DNA of 64,000 nucleotides from Streptomyces sp. yr375 (GTDB lineage: Bacteria > Actinomycetota > Actinomycetes > Streptomycetales > Streptomycetaceae), in the NCBI RefSeq assembly GCF_900110755.1, contig NZ_FOFF01000020.1, positions 79,519 to 143,518 on the forward strand. Reading direction: 5' to 3'. The notes beneath the pieces were generated by a model. It had not been told where the DNA came from. It saw only the letters and a program-made list of their open reading frames with translations, and made no database searches. Shown here in pieces: positions 15,181 through 23,203 of this stretch. Every line of letters starts with the position of its first letter. The first letter of the stretch is position 1. The position numbers and the translations under genes are program-made.

Positions 15181-16224
15181 GTGACCGTCGTCTGGATCAA
15201 CGGCGCGTTCGGTGCGGGGAAGACCACCACCGCACGGGAATTGATCGACCTGATCCCGAACAGCACGCTCTTCGACCCCGAGGTCGTCGGCGGGGCACTC
15301 CCACACCTGCTGCCGCCCAAGAGACTCGCCGAGGCCGGCGACTTCCAGGACCTGCCGATCTGGCGCCGCCTCGTGATCGACACGGCGGCCGCGCTCCTCG
15401 CCGAGCTGGGCGGCACCCTCGTCGTCCCCATGACCCTGCTGCGCCAGGAGTACCGCGACGAGATCTTCGGCGGCCTCGCAGCTCGCCGGATCGCGGTCCG
15501 GCATGTCCTGCTCGCCCCGGCGGAAACGATCCTGCGCGAGCGAATAGCCAACCGGGAGGTCCCCGCGGACCTCCCGGACGGCGAGATCCGGATCCGCCAG
15601 TGGTCGTACGACCACATCGAGCCGTACCACGCCGCCCTCGCCTCCTGGCTCACCGCCGACGCCCACCCCGTGGACAACGGCGCCCTCACCCCGCACGAGA
15701 CGGCCGCCCGGATCGCCGAGGCCGTCGGCAGCGGCGCCGTGGCCACCTGCGCCATCGTGCAGACCCCCGAGCCCACCGCCGAGACGCTGGCCGCCGGCGT
15801 GCTCCTCTTCGACGAGCAGGACCGGGTCCTGCTCGTCGACCCCACGTACAAGCCCGGCTGGGAGTTCCCCGGCGGCGTGGTGGAGCCCGGCGAGGCACCC
15901 GCGCGCGCGGGCGTGCGCGAGGTCGAGGAGGAGACCGGGATCCGGCTGGCCGACGTACCCCGGCTGCTGGTCGTCGACTGGGAACGCCCGAAGCCGCCCG
16001 GCTACGGCGGGCTGCGCCTCCTCTTCGACGGCGGCCGGCTCGACCCGGCGGCCATCGCCGGACTGCTGCTGCCCGGCCCCGAACTGCGCGCCTGGCGCTT
16101 CGTCACCGAGGAGGAGGCGGCCGACCTGCTGCCCCCGGTCCGCTACGAACGGCTCCGCTGGGCCCTGCGCGCCCGCGAAGGCGCCACCACCCTCTACCTG
16201 GAGGCGGGCATCCCCACGGGCTAG
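15181..16224 (+). CDS. P-loop (TmrB-like) kinase domain fused to a Nudix hydrolase
   Basis: 347-residue two-domain protein. Residues 1-185: a P-loop NTPase starting VTVVWINGAFGAGKTTTARE, very like the N-terminus of TmrB-type tunicamycin-resistance proteins and related small kinases. Residues 195-345: a Nudix domain with a complete box, GGVVEPGEAPARAGVREVEE then ETGI, preceded by LLVDPTYKPGWEFPG. The first half would phosphorylate or sequester a small molecule, the second cleave a nucleoside diphosphate derivative. GTG 15181 has AGGGGGA at 15171-15177. The pairing suggests one enzyme acting on a nucleotide-like compound; this is inference. Confidence 0.85.
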   Translation: MTVVWINGAFGAGKTTTARELIDLIPNSTLFDPEVVGGALPHLLPPKRLAEAGDFQDLPIWRRLVIDTAAALLAELGGTLVVPMTLLRQEYRDEIFGGLAARRIAVRHVLLAPAETILRERIANREVPADLPDGEIRIRQWSYDHIEPYHAALASWLTADAHPVDNGALTPHETAARIAEAVGSGAVATCAIVQTPEPTAETLAAGVLLFDEQDRVLLVDPTYKPGWEFPGGVVEPGEAPARAGVREVEEETGIRLADVPRLLVVDWERPKPPGYGGLRLLFDGGRLDPAAIAGLLLPGPELRAWRFVTEEEAADLLPPVRYERLRWALRAREGATTLYLEAGIPTG

Positions 16225-16242
16225 CCGGTGTCCCCGGAGGGC

Positions 16243-17601
16243 TCAGCTCGCCGCGTAGTTGCGCAGGAACAGCGCCTCCGTCACCGACAGCCGCTCCAAC
16301 TCCTGCGGGGACACGCTCTCGTTGGCCGCGTGGATCTGGGCCTCCGGCTCGCTCAGGCCGATGAGGAGGATCTCCGCCTGCGGGTAGAGAGCGGCGAGGG
16401 TGTTGCACAGGGGGATGGAACCGCCCTGGCCCGCGTACTGCATCTCCTCGCCGGGGTAGGCGACCGCCATCGCCTCGGCCATCGCCGCGTACGCCGGGCT
16501 GGTCGTGTCGGCGCTGAACGCCTGGCCCTGGCCGATCTGTTCGGTGCTCACGCGCGCGCCCCACGGCGTGTGCGCCTCCAGGTGCGCCTGGAGCAGCTTC
16601 GTCGCCTCGGCCGCGTCCACGCCCGGCGGCACCCGCAGGCTGATCAGCGCGCGGGCGCCCGCCTGCACGGACGGGGTGGCGCCGACCACCGGCGGGCAGT
16701 CGATGCCGAGGACGGTGACGGCGGGCCGGGCCCAGATGCGGTCGGCGACCGTGCCGGAGCCGATCAGCTCGACGCCGTCCAGCACCTTGGCGTCCTGGCG
16801 GAACTGCGCCTCGTCGTACTGCAAACCCTCCCAGCGCGAGGTGGCGTCGGTCAGGCCGTCGACGGTGGTCGAGCCGTCCTCGGCGCGCAGCGAGTCCAGG
16901 ACGCGGATCAGCGCGCCCAGCGCGTCGGGCGCGGCCCCGCCGAACTGGCCGGAGTGCAGGTTGCCCTCAAGGGTGTCGATCCGCACCCGCATCATGGTCA
17001 TGCCCCGCAGGGTGGAGGTGACCGTCGGCAGTCCGACGCGGAAGTTGCCCGTGTCGCCGATCACGATGGTGTCGGCCGTCAGCAGGTCCGGGTGCTCCTC
17101 GGCGTACCGTTCCAGACCACCCGTGCCCTGTTCCTCGGAGCCCTCGACGATCACCTTGACGTGGACCGGGACGCCGCCGTTCGCCTTGAGGGCGCGCAGC
17201 GCGAGCAGGTGCATGATGAAGCCGCCCTTGCAGTCGGCGCTGCCGCGGCCGTACCAGCGGCCGTCGCGCTCGGTCAGCTCGAAGGGCGGTGTGGTCCAGG
17301 CGCCTTCGTCCAGCGGCGGCTGCACGTCGTAGTGGGCGTAGAGCAGGACGGTCTTCGCGCCGGCGGGGCCGGGCAGGTAGCCGTACACCGACTGGGTGCC
17401 GTCGGGCGTGTCGAGCAGCGCGACGTCCTGGAAGCCCTCGGCGCGCAGGGCGGCCGTGATCCAGTCGGCGGCGGCCTCGCTCTCGCTCCTGGGGAACTGG
17501 TCGAAGTCCGCCACCGACTTGAAGGCCACCAGTTCGGTGAGCTCCACCCGCGCCCTGGGCATGAGCGAGGCGACGGTCTCGGCGACCGAATTCGGCGACA
17601 T
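16243..17601 (-). CDS. M20 family dipeptidase/metallopeptidase
   Basis: 452-residue zinc peptidase of the M20 family (CNDP/dipeptidase subgroup). The metal and catalytic residues are all visible: LLYAHYDVQPP (His and catalytic Asp), YGRGSADCKGG (bridging Asp), VIVEGSEEQGTGG (catalytic and ligand Glu), VIGDTGNF (Asp) and QIHAANESV (His). The dimerisation lid includes GNLHSGQFGGAAPDAL. ATG 17601 has AAGGAG upstream on the minus strand (10 nt); the longer open frame upstream has no support. It is convergent with the TmrB/Nudix gene. Likely cytoplasmic, hydrolysing dipeptides or related amides. Confidence 0.92.
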   Translation of the reverse strand: MSPNSVAETVASLMPRARVELTELVAFKSVADFDQFPRSESEAAADWITAALRAEGFQDVALLDTPDGTQSVYGYLPGPAGAKTVLLYAHYDVQPPLDEGAWTTPPFELTERDGRWYGRGSADCKGGFIMHLLALRALKANGGVPVHVKVIVEGSEEQGTGGLERYAEEHPDLLTADTIVIGDTGNFRVGLPTVTSTLRGMTMMRVRIDTLEGNLHSGQFGGAAPDALGALIRVLDSLRAEDGSTTVDGLTDATSRWEGLQYDEAQFRQDAKVLDGVELIGSGTVADRIWARPAVTVLGIDCPPVVGATPSVQAGARALISLRVPPGVDAAEATKLLQAHLEAHTPWGARVSTEQIGQGQAFSADTTSPAYAAMAEAMAVAYPGEEMQYAGQGGSIPLCNTLAALYPQAEILLIGLSEPEAQIHAANESVSPQELERLSVTEALFLRNYAAS

Positions 17602-17803
17602 GGGCACGCTCCTTGTGGGTGCGACGTTGTAGTGGGTGTCACTGGTCCGTTCGGGGGACCGTGCGAGCGTACGCGCTGCTGGGACGGGGTCGCGCACGCC
17701 GCCGATCCTTCCACGGCGGACCGTCATCGGACCGTGACGATCTCCGCCGTAGGATGCGGGGGACAGGTGCGGCAAGCGGCTTGATCGGGAGCAGTAGACC
17801 ATC

Positions 17804-19156
17804 GTGAGCAGCGAGAACTCTTCGGCGGACGACGAGAACCCTTCGACGGACGCCGAGAACGCTTCGACGGACGACATGCGGGTGTGGGACGTCGTGGTGG
17901 TGGGCGCGGGGCCCGCGGGGGCGTCGGCCGCCTATGCGGCGGCGGTCACGGGGCGGCGCGTGCTGCTGCTGGAGAAGGCCGAGCTGCCCCGCTACAAGAC
18001 GTGCGGCGGCGGCATCATCGGCCCCTCGCGCGACGCCCTGCCGCCCGGTTTCGAGCTGCCCTTCCGCGACCGGGTGTACGCCATGACCTTCTCGAACAAC
18101 GGGCGTTTCACCCGGACCCGGCGCTCCCGGCAGATGCTGTTCGGGCTGATCAACCGGCCCGAGTTCGACCAGCAACTCGTCGAGCACGCCCAGAAGGCGG
18201 GCGCCGAGCTGCGCACGGGCGTCACCGTGCAGCGCGTCGAGCAGCACGGCTCGGCCGTTCCCGACCGGCGCACGGTCGCCGTCGTCCTCCAGGGCGGCGA
18301 GACGCTGCTGGCGCGGTCGGTGGTCGGCGCGGACGGCAGTGCGAGCCGGATAGGCGCGCACGTCGGCGTGAAGCTCGACCAGGTGGACCTCGGCCTGGAA
18401 GCGGAGATCCCGGTTCCGGAGACGGTCGCCGAGGACTGGAAGGGCCGGGTCCTCATCGACTGGGGCCCGATGCCCGGCAGTTACGGCTGGGTGTTCCCCA
18501 AGGGGGACACGCTCACGGTCGGGGTGATCTCGGCACGCGGCGAAGGCGCCGCCACCAAGCGCTACTTGGAGGACTTCATCGGGCGACTCGGCCTCGCCGG
18601 GTTCGAGCCGAGCATCTCCTCCGGCCACCTGACCCGCTGCCGTGCCGAGGACTCGCCGCTCTCGCGCGGGCGGGTGCTCGTGTGCGGGGACGCGGCGGGT
18701 CTGCTCGAGCCGTGGACCCGCGAGGGCATCTCCTTCGCGCTGCGTTCGGGCCGGCTCGCGGGCGAGTGGGCGGTCCGGATCGCCGAGGCGCACGACGCGG
18801 TGGACACCCGCAGGCAGGCGCTGAACTACGCGTTCGCGATCAAGGCGGGCCTCGGCGTGGAGATGAGCGTCGGCAAGCGGATGCTCACCGTCTTCGAGCG
18901 GCGGCCCGGCCTCTTCCACGCTGCCCTCACCGGTTTCCGCCCGGCCTGGCGGGCGTTCACCGACATCACGCGCGGCCGCACGACCCTGGGCGAGCTCGTC
19001 CGCACCCATCCGATGGCCCAGCGGGCGCTGACCGCCATGGACCGGCGGCAGGCCCAGGCCCAGGCCCAGGCACAGACCCCGGCCCCCGCCCCGGATGCGG
19101 CCGCTGCCTCTGCCGCGGATTCGGCGTCGGCGCCGGTGGCGGAGGAGGGCGAGTAG
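17804..19156 (+). CDS. Geranylgeranyl reductase family flavoprotein
   Basis: 450-residue FAD-dependent oxidoreductase of the geranylgeranyl reductase/digeranylgeranylglycerophospholipid reductase type. The FAD motif DVVVVGAGPAGASAAYAAA follows a 24-residue acidic leader. Next are LPRYKTCGGGIIGPS (the typical RxKxCGGG), VVGADGSASRIG and LVCGDAAGLLEPWTREGISFAL. In actinobacteria such enzymes saturate prenyl chains, for example of menaquinone, or act on polyenes; the substrate is not shown. GTG 17804 is the upstream start; MRVWDVVVVG at 17876 is an alternative. The leader codes for imperfect S-T-D-x-E-N repeats and the C-terminus has (QA)n and Ala/Pro repeats, both probably disordered. Confidence 0.85.
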   Translation: MSSENSSADDENPSTDAENASTDDMRVWDVVVVGAGPAGASAAYAAAVTGRRVLLLEKAELPRYKTCGGGIIGPSRDALPPGFELPFRDRVYAMTFSNNGRFTRTRRSRQMLFGLINRPEFDQQLVEHAQKAGAELRTGVTVQRVEQHGSAVPDRRTVAVVLQGGETLLARSVVGADGSASRIGAHVGVKLDQVDLGLEAEIPVPETVAEDWKGRVLIDWGPMPGSYGWVFPKGDTLTVGVISARGEGAATKRYLEDFIGRLGLAGFEPSISSGHLTRCRAEDSPLSRGRVLVCGDAAGLLEPWTREGISFALRSGRLAGEWAVRIAEAHDAVDTRRQALNYAFAIKAGLGVEMSVGKRMLTVFERRPGLFHAALTGFRPAWRAFTDITRGRTTLGELVRTHPMAQRALTAMDRRQAQAQAQAQTPAPAPDAAAASAADSASAPVAEEGE

Positions 19157-19201
19157 TCCTTCGGCGGCCAGAAGTCGCGGTACGGGGCTCGGTCCTCAGG
19201 G

Positions 19202-19246
19202 CTCGGCCTTCGACCGCTCAGTCCTCGACCGGTCAGTCCTCGACCG
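19202..19246 (-). repeat. 15-bp tandem repeat (x3) spanning the stop codon of the Ddn-like gene
   Basis: On the minus strand, CGGTCGAGGACTGAC, CGGTCGAGGACTGAG and the diverged CGGTCGAAGGCCGAG run end to end (19246-19232, 19231-19217, 19216-19202). The first holds the last codons and TGA of the gene, and the second repeats the same codons and an in-frame TGA. Confidence 0.85.
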
Positions 19247-19685
19247 TGATCCGGAAGACCGGGTGGTCGCCGGCCGCCGCGACGATCTCCTCGTCCGTGG
19301 ACTTGGCCGTGACGCCGTTGAAGTACTGGTTGACCTCCCAGCCCCACTTCTCCAGGTAGGTCCGCAGGATCGGGAGCTTCTCCTCGTCGGGAAGCTCCAC
19401 CGCGGAGAACGCCCGCACCTTGCGCCCGACCCGCAGCTCTCCGCCGCCCGCGACCCGCATGTTGCGCACCCACTGCGAGTGCCCGCGCGCCGAGACCAGG
19501 TACCGGGCACCGCCGTACGAGTGCGGGTTGACCGGGATGCGCTGCATCCGGCCGCTCTTGCGACCCCGTACGGACATCTCCGCCGAGCCCATGAGACTGA
19601 AGCCGTGCCGGGCCAGCCAGCCGATGACGCCGTTGAGACGGACGTTGAGCGGGCTGCCCTTGAGGTAGTACGGCGATGACGACAT
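19233..19685 (-). CDS. Nitroreductase/deazaflavin (F420)-dependent oxidoreductase family protein
   Basis: 150-residue split-barrel protein of the Ddn family, whose actinobacterial members use F420H2 to reduce quinones or nitro compounds at the membrane. Family features: the amphipathic start with LNGVIGWLARHGF, GRKSGRMQRIPVNPHSYGGARYLVSARG, and WVRNMRVAGGGELRVGRK. ATG 19685 has GGAGG 10 nt upstream on the minus strand. It is divergent from the TetR gene at 19863; two matching palindromes GAGAGC-N3-GCTCTC lie between, so the TetR protein probably represses both. The 3' end is tandemly repeated (19202-19246). Confidence 0.88.
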   Translation of the reverse strand: MSSSPYYLKGSPLNVRLNGVIGWLARHGFSLMGSAEMSVRGRKSGRMQRIPVNPHSYGGARYLVSARGHSQWVRNMRVAGGGELRVGRKVRAFSAVELPDEEKLPILRTYLEKWGWEVNQYFNGVTAKSTDEEIVAAAGDHPVFRITVED

Positions 19686-19708
19686 GGCGGGTGACCTCCG
19701 GTCAGTGA

Positions 19709-19723
19709 GAGAGCGCTGCTCTC
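19709..19723. promoter_or_regulatory. TetR operator site 1: GAGAGCGCTGCTCTC
   Basis: An inverted repeat with 6-bp arms GAGAGC/GCTCTC and a 3-bp centre, 23 bp before the Ddn-like start codon, where it would cover that gene's promoter or leader. It matches site 2 at 19770-19784 in 11 of 12 arm positions. A further GCTCTC half-site (19856-19861) abuts the TetR start codon. Confidence 0.75.
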
Positions 19724-19769
19724 GGTTCTTCGCTTGGTGCGAGTCTGCCTGAGATCGGTGCATAGAAGC

Positions 19770-19784
19770 AAGAGCAGTGCTCTC
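19770..19784. promoter_or_regulatory. TetR operator site 2: AAGAGCAGTGCTCTC
   Basis: The same GAGAGC-N3-GCTCTC pattern as site 1 with one arm change, centred 61 bp away, immediately upstream of TATTTT (19785-19790), a possible -10 for the TetR gene. Two equal sites in a 177-bp divergent gap are the classic arrangement for an autoregulated TetR repressor. Confidence 0.75.
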
Positions 19785-19862
19785 TATTTTGCGCACCAAT
19801 CCGAAATGTGTTCGCCGATCCGAACCGTGTGCGACGATCCGTTTCATGGGACACTGCTCTCC

Positions 19863-20552
19863 ATGAGCAGCACCATTCGAGGGGCCCGCGCCCGCGCCAG
19901 GATCGAAGTCACCGCCGCCATCAAGGACGAGGCCCGCAGACAGCTCGCGTCCGAGGGCGCCACCAAGCTGTCGCTGCGCGCCGTGGCCCGTGAGCTCGGC
20001 ATGGTCTCCTCCGCCCTGTACCGCTACTTCCCGAGCCGCGACGACCTGCTCACCGCACTCATCATCGACGCCTACGACTCCCTCGGCGAGAGCGCGGAGG
20101 CCGCGCACGCCGCCGTCGCCGACGCCGTTCCCGTCGAGCGCTGGGTCGTGGTCGGCGAGGCGGTGCGCGGCTGGGCGCTGGCGCATCCGCACGAGTACGC
20201 GCTGATCTACGGCTCGCCGGTGCCCGGCTACAGCGCGCCCCAGGAGACCGTCCCGGCCGCCGCCCGCGTCGGCCTCCTCCTCGTCGGCATCATGCGCGAC
20301 GCACACCGGGCGCACGGCCTGGAGGTACCGCTCCTGACGGACGACCTGGTCCCCGAGGCGGTACGCATGGCGGCCGACCTCGCCCCCGACCTGCCGCCCG
20401 GCGCGGTCGCCGCACTCGTCGCGGCCTGGGCCCAGTTGTACGGGCTCGTCGGCTTCGAGGTGTTCGGACAGTTCCACCGGATCGTGGAGGAACGCGAACC
20501 GTTCTTCCGGTACGCGGTCACACGGCTCGCCCATCAGGTGGGGCTCCGCTAG
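19863..20552 (+). CDS. TetR/AcrR family transcriptional regulator
   Basis: 229-residue TetR regulator. The N-terminal HTH is complete: IKDEARRQLASEGATKLSLR, AVARELGMVSSALYRYFPSR, then DDLLTALIIDAY. The ligand domain has the WHG-like C-terminal region AAWAQLYGLVGFEVFGQFHRIV. ATG 19863 starts MSSTIRGARARARIEV; the frame is open 43 codons further upstream through the operator region, which argues against a longer protein. It is divergent from the Ddn-like reductase, its probable target. The ligand is unknown; a quinone, nitro compound or lipophilic drug would fit the target. Confidence 0.9.
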   Translation: MSSTIRGARARARIEVTAAIKDEARRQLASEGATKLSLRAVARELGMVSSALYRYFPSRDDLLTALIIDAYDSLGESAEAAHAAVADAVPVERWVVVGEAVRGWALAHPHEYALIYGSPVPGYSAPQETVPAAARVGLLLVGIMRDAHRAHGLEVPLLTDDLVPEAVRMAADLAPDLPPGAVAALVAAWAQLYGLVGFEVFGQFHRIVEEREPFFRYAVTRLAHQVGLR

Positions 20553-20581
20553 ACGCGCCAAGCCTGGGGCGCGACCGCGTC

Positions 20582-20635
20582 GGCGCGTACTTCCAAAGTG
20601 GGGGGCACCTACTTCCAAGGGGGCGCGTACTTCCA
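20582..20635. repeat. Triple TACTTCCA direct repeat upstream of the sensor kinase gene
   Basis: TACTTCCA occurs at 20588-20595, 20610-20617 and 20628-20635. The first and third are part of an exact 14-bp direct repeat GGCGCGTACTTCCA (20582-20595, 20622-20635). The first site extends to the palindrome ACTTCCAAAGT. The block is 70-120 bp before the kinase start, a natural place for binding of the cognate LuxR-type response regulator (inference). Confidence 0.65.
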
Positions 20636-20703
20636 GGGGAGTACCGGGGGTGCCCTCGCCCGGCGGACGTCCGGTGCGGGCGGTGGCGTCTAGCGTGGCG
20701 GGC

Positions 20704-21960
20704 ATGGACGAAGAGCAGGTGCGCGGGCGCGCCGGCCCGGGCAGGTGGTGGCGGCACGGGCCACCGTGGTCGCGTCAAGGGGAGGGCGAGGGGCCGGGCG
20801 CGCCGCGGTGGCCCTGGCCCTCCACCGTGCTGATCACCGTCTTCGTCCTCGTCGGCTCGCACTTCGCAGCCCATGCGCAGGAGGAGGGCGAGCGGGCCTC
20901 GCTCGACGTCTTCGCGCGCGTGCTGCTGGTCGTCGCCTGCGGGCTGCTGCTGTGGCGGCACCGGCACCCGGTGGCCGTCGTGTTCGGCACGGCGGCCACC
21001 GCCGCGCTCTACCTGGGCGCCGACTACCCGTACGGGCCGGTGTTCCTGACCGTCGCGGTGGCCTGCTTCGCCGCCGTCGTCGCCGGGCACCGGCGGGCCG
21101 CCTGGACGGCGCTGGGCATGCTGTGGGCCGTACACCTGCTGGTCGCGCACTGGCTGTACCGGTGGCTGCCGCCCGCCGGTGACGACCCCGCGCCCTTCGG
21201 GCAGGAGATCGTCGTCGCCGGATGGGCCGTGGCGGTCGTGGCGGTCGCGGAGCTGGCCCGGATCCGGCGGGAACAGTGGGCCCGGGAGCGGGCCGAACGC
21301 GCCCAGGCCGCCCGGCGGCGCGCCGACGAGGAGCGGCTGCGCATCGCCCGCGAACTGCACGACGTCCTCGCGCACAGTCTGTCGGTCATCAACGTGCAGG
21401 CGGGCGTGGGCCTCGCGCTCCTCGACGCCGATCCCGAGCAGGCGCGCACCGCGCTCACCACCATCAAGTCCGCCAGCAAGGAAGCGCTGGGCGAGGTGCG
21501 CCAGGTGCTCGACAGCCTCCGCACGCCGGGAGACGCGCCGCGTACACCGGCCCCCGGCCTGGACCGGCTGCCCGAACTCGTGGAACAGGCGGCGCGGGCC
21601 GGACTCACCGTCGCCGTGACCGGCCGACCGCCCCGCCTGCCGCCCCACACAGACCTCGCCGCCTTCCGCATCGTCCAAGAAGCCCTCACCAACGTCGTAC
21701 GCCACTCGGGCTCGCGCCACGCGCGCGTGCGGCTCGATCAGACCGCCGGGACGCTACGGCTGCGGATCGACGACGACGGACCGGCGACCGGCGCCGACGC
21801 GGGCGGCAGCGGCAACGGTCTCGCCGGGATGCGGGAGCGGGCCGCGGCGCTGGGTGGCACGATCGAGGCGGGACCGCGTCCCGACGGCGGCTTCCGCGTA
21901 CGCGCCGTACTGCCCACTCGGGACGGGCAACGCGACGACGGGACAGGGGACAACCAGTGA
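20704..21960 (+). CDS. Two-component sensor histidine kinase (HisKA_3 type)
   Basis: 418-residue membrane kinase of the NarL/DesK class. Several transmembrane segments between residues 40 and 190 (TVLITVFVLVGSHFAAHA, VLLVVACGLLLW, VFLTVAVACFAAVVAG, IVVAGWAVAVVAVAEL), then a coiled segment and the phosphoacceptor helix RIARELHDVLAHSLSVINVQ. The ATPase domain has EALTNVVRHS (N box) and GNGLAGMRERAAALGG. No extracellular domain of size, so it probably senses a membrane or ligand state. ATG 20704 lies 7 nt after TAGCGT (20691-20696), so the transcript is likely leaderless. The GTG/TGA junction couples it to the response regulator. Confidence 0.92.
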   Translation: MDEEQVRGRAGPGRWWRHGPPWSRQGEGEGPGAPRWPWPSTVLITVFVLVGSHFAAHAQEEGERASLDVFARVLLVVACGLLLWRHRHPVAVVFGTAATAALYLGADYPYGPVFLTVAVACFAAVVAGHRRAAWTALGMLWAVHLLVAHWLYRWLPPAGDDPAPFGQEIVVAGWAVAVVAVAELARIRREQWARERAERAQAARRRADEERLRIARELHDVLAHSLSVINVQAGVGLALLDADPEQARTALTTIKSASKEALGEVRQVLDSLRTPGDAPRTPAPGLDRLPELVEQAARAGLTVAVTGRPPRLPPHTDLAAFRIVQEALTNVVRHSGSRHARVRLDQTAGTLRLRIDDDGPATGADAGGSGNGLAGMRERAAALGGTIEAGPRPDGGFRVRAVLPTRDGQRDDGTGDNQ

Positions 21961-21992
21961 GCGAGGGAGGAGCGGTGAGTGAAGGAGGAGCG

Positions 21993-22658
21993 GTGATCCG
22001 GGTGTTGCTCGCCGATGACCAGTCGCTGGTCCGGGCGGGGTTTCGGGCGCTGCTGGACGCGCAGCCGGACATCGAGGTGGCCGGGGAGGCCGCCGACGGG
22101 GACGAGGCGGTGCGCGCGGTGCGTGAACTGCGGCCCGACGTCGTCCTGATGGACATCCGGATGCCCCTCCTCGACGGCCTGGCCGCCACCCGCCGCATCA
22201 CCGACGACGAGGCGCTCTCGCACGTCAAGGTGGTCATGCTGACCACCTTCGAACTCGACGAGTACGTCTTCGAGGCGATCCGCTCGGGTGCCTCCGGCTT
22301 CCTGGTCAAGGACACCGAGCCGGACGAACTCCTGCGCGCCGTAAGGGCGGTGGTCGCCGGGGACGCGCTGTTGTCGCCGGGAGTGACGCGCCGGCTCATC
22401 TCCGAGTTCGCCGCCCGTTCCAAGGAGCCTGCCACGGCAGGTGAGTTGAGCCGGCTCACGGAACGCGAGCGGGAGGTGATGGCGCTGGTCGGGATCGGCC
22501 TGTCCAACGACGAGATCGCGCGTCGGCTGGTCGTCAGCCCGCTCACCGCCAAGACCCACGTCAGCCGCACCATGGTGAAGCTGGGCGTCCGGGACCGGGC
22601 CCAACTGGTCGTCCTGGCCTACGAGTCGGGGTTGGTCCGGCCGGGCTGGCTCGGCTGA
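21993..22658 (+). CDS. NarL/LuxR-type response regulator
   Basis: 221-residue regulator. The receiver domain (IRVLLADDQSLVRAGFRALL) has the phosphoacceptor in DVVLMDIRMPLLDG, and conserved Thr and Lys in MLTTFELDEY and GFLVKDTEP. The C-terminal HTH is LTEREREVMALVGIGLSNDE to TAKTHVSRTMVKLGVRDRAQ. The start is ambiguous: an 18-bp unit GTGAGCGAGGGAGGAGCG is repeated (GTG at 21957, 21975 and 21993), each copy holding its own ribosome binding site for the next GTG. I use 21993, which gives the usual MIRVLLADDQ start. The first GTG overlaps the kinase stop. The 3' end overlaps the convergent DUF6332-like gene by 40 bp. Confidence 0.92.
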   Translation: MIRVLLADDQSLVRAGFRALLDAQPDIEVAGEAADGDEAVRAVRELRPDVVLMDIRMPLLDGLAATRRITDDEALSHVKVVMLTTFELDEYVFEAIRSGASGFLVKDTEPDELLRAVRAVVAGDALLSPGVTRRLISEFAARSKEPATAGELSRLTEREREVMALVGIGLSNDEIARRLVVSPLTAKTHVSRTMVKLGVRDRAQLVVLAYESGLVRPGWLG

Positions 22659-22915
22659 GCCGCCGGACCGGCCTCCGTACGGAAGCGGAGCAGCACGGAG
22701 ATCACCCGGGCCGCGAACACCAGGGGAGCGAGCACCAGGCCCGCCCGCAGCAGCGACTTCTCCGCCAGGTCCGGCAGTTCGAACAGCAGCGCCGGTCCGG
22801 CGACCGCCCCGAAGAGCACCGCCGCCGCGAACACCGCACTGCACAGCGCGTATCCGATCTCGACGGTGATCGCGTCCCGCTCGGCCTGAGTACGCCGTCC
22901 CCCGTAACCGCTCAT
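22619..22915 (-). CDS. DUF6332-like small membrane protein
   Basis: 98-residue protein with two hydrophobic segments (IGYALCSAVFAAAVLFGAVAGPAL and LLRAGLVLAPLVFAARVISVLL) and a short N-terminus MSGYGGRRTQAERDAITVE. It resembles the small streptomycete DUF6332 membrane proteins; function unknown. The start at 22915 was chosen for this family-like N-terminus, though no clear ribosome binding site is seen. The longer open frame upstream crosses the hairpin at 22932-22972. Its last 13 codons overlap the response regulator gene tail to tail. Confidence 0.6.
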   Translation of the reverse strand: MSGYGGRRTQAERDAITVEIGYALCSAVFAAAVLFGAVAGPALLFELPDLAEKSLLRAGLVLAPLVFAARVISVLLRFRTEAGPAAQPSQPGRTNPDS

Positions 22916-22931
22916 CCGGCCAGTCTCACAG

Positions 22932-22972
22932 GTGTGCGCCCGGCAAGGCAATCGGCCCCGCCGGGCGCACAC
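22932..22972. repeat. 13-bp perfect hairpin, left edge of a low-GC segment
   Basis: GTGTGCGCCCGGC (22932-22944) and GCCGGGCGCACAC (22960-22972) pair perfectly around a 15-nt loop, 17 bp upstream of the DUF6332-like start. It may be a bidirectional terminator separating that gene from the YdhR-like segment, or an end of a lost mobile element. Confidence 0.65.
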
Positions 22973-23019
22973 GGGGAGGCAGGGCTATTGCCCGGCTGCC
23001 GGGGCGCGGGGGAAGACAG

Positions 23020-23178
23020 GTGTCCTTGCATCGCCAGATCGCCCGCCCGTTCGAGCGGGTGTTCACGCACGCAAAGCGCGACGCGCTACTGGCCCGCGTC
23101 GCCGACCGCGAGCCGCACCTGCGACTCGCGGGCTCACGACCGGAATTTCCGGCCGTGTGTACTAGGATCCGCCGCTAA
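23020..23178 (+). CDS. Possible small ORF, 52 aa
   Basis: GTG 23020 is preceded by GGGGGAAG and opens 52 codons (VSLHRQIARPFERVFTHAKR and onwards), rich in Arg, Ala and Leu and probably helical, ending 25 bp before the YdhR-like ATG. No family recognised. A perfect odd palindrome CCGGAA-T-TTCCGG (23140-23152) and TAGGAT (23163-23168, a good -10) lie in its 3' part, so the same DNA may instead be the promoter region of the next gene. Confidence 0.3.
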   Translation: MSLHRQIARPFERVFTHAKRDALLARVADREPHLRLAGSRPEFPAVCTRIRR

Positions 23179-23203
23179 CATCACTCGATCGATAGGAGGC
23201 CCG

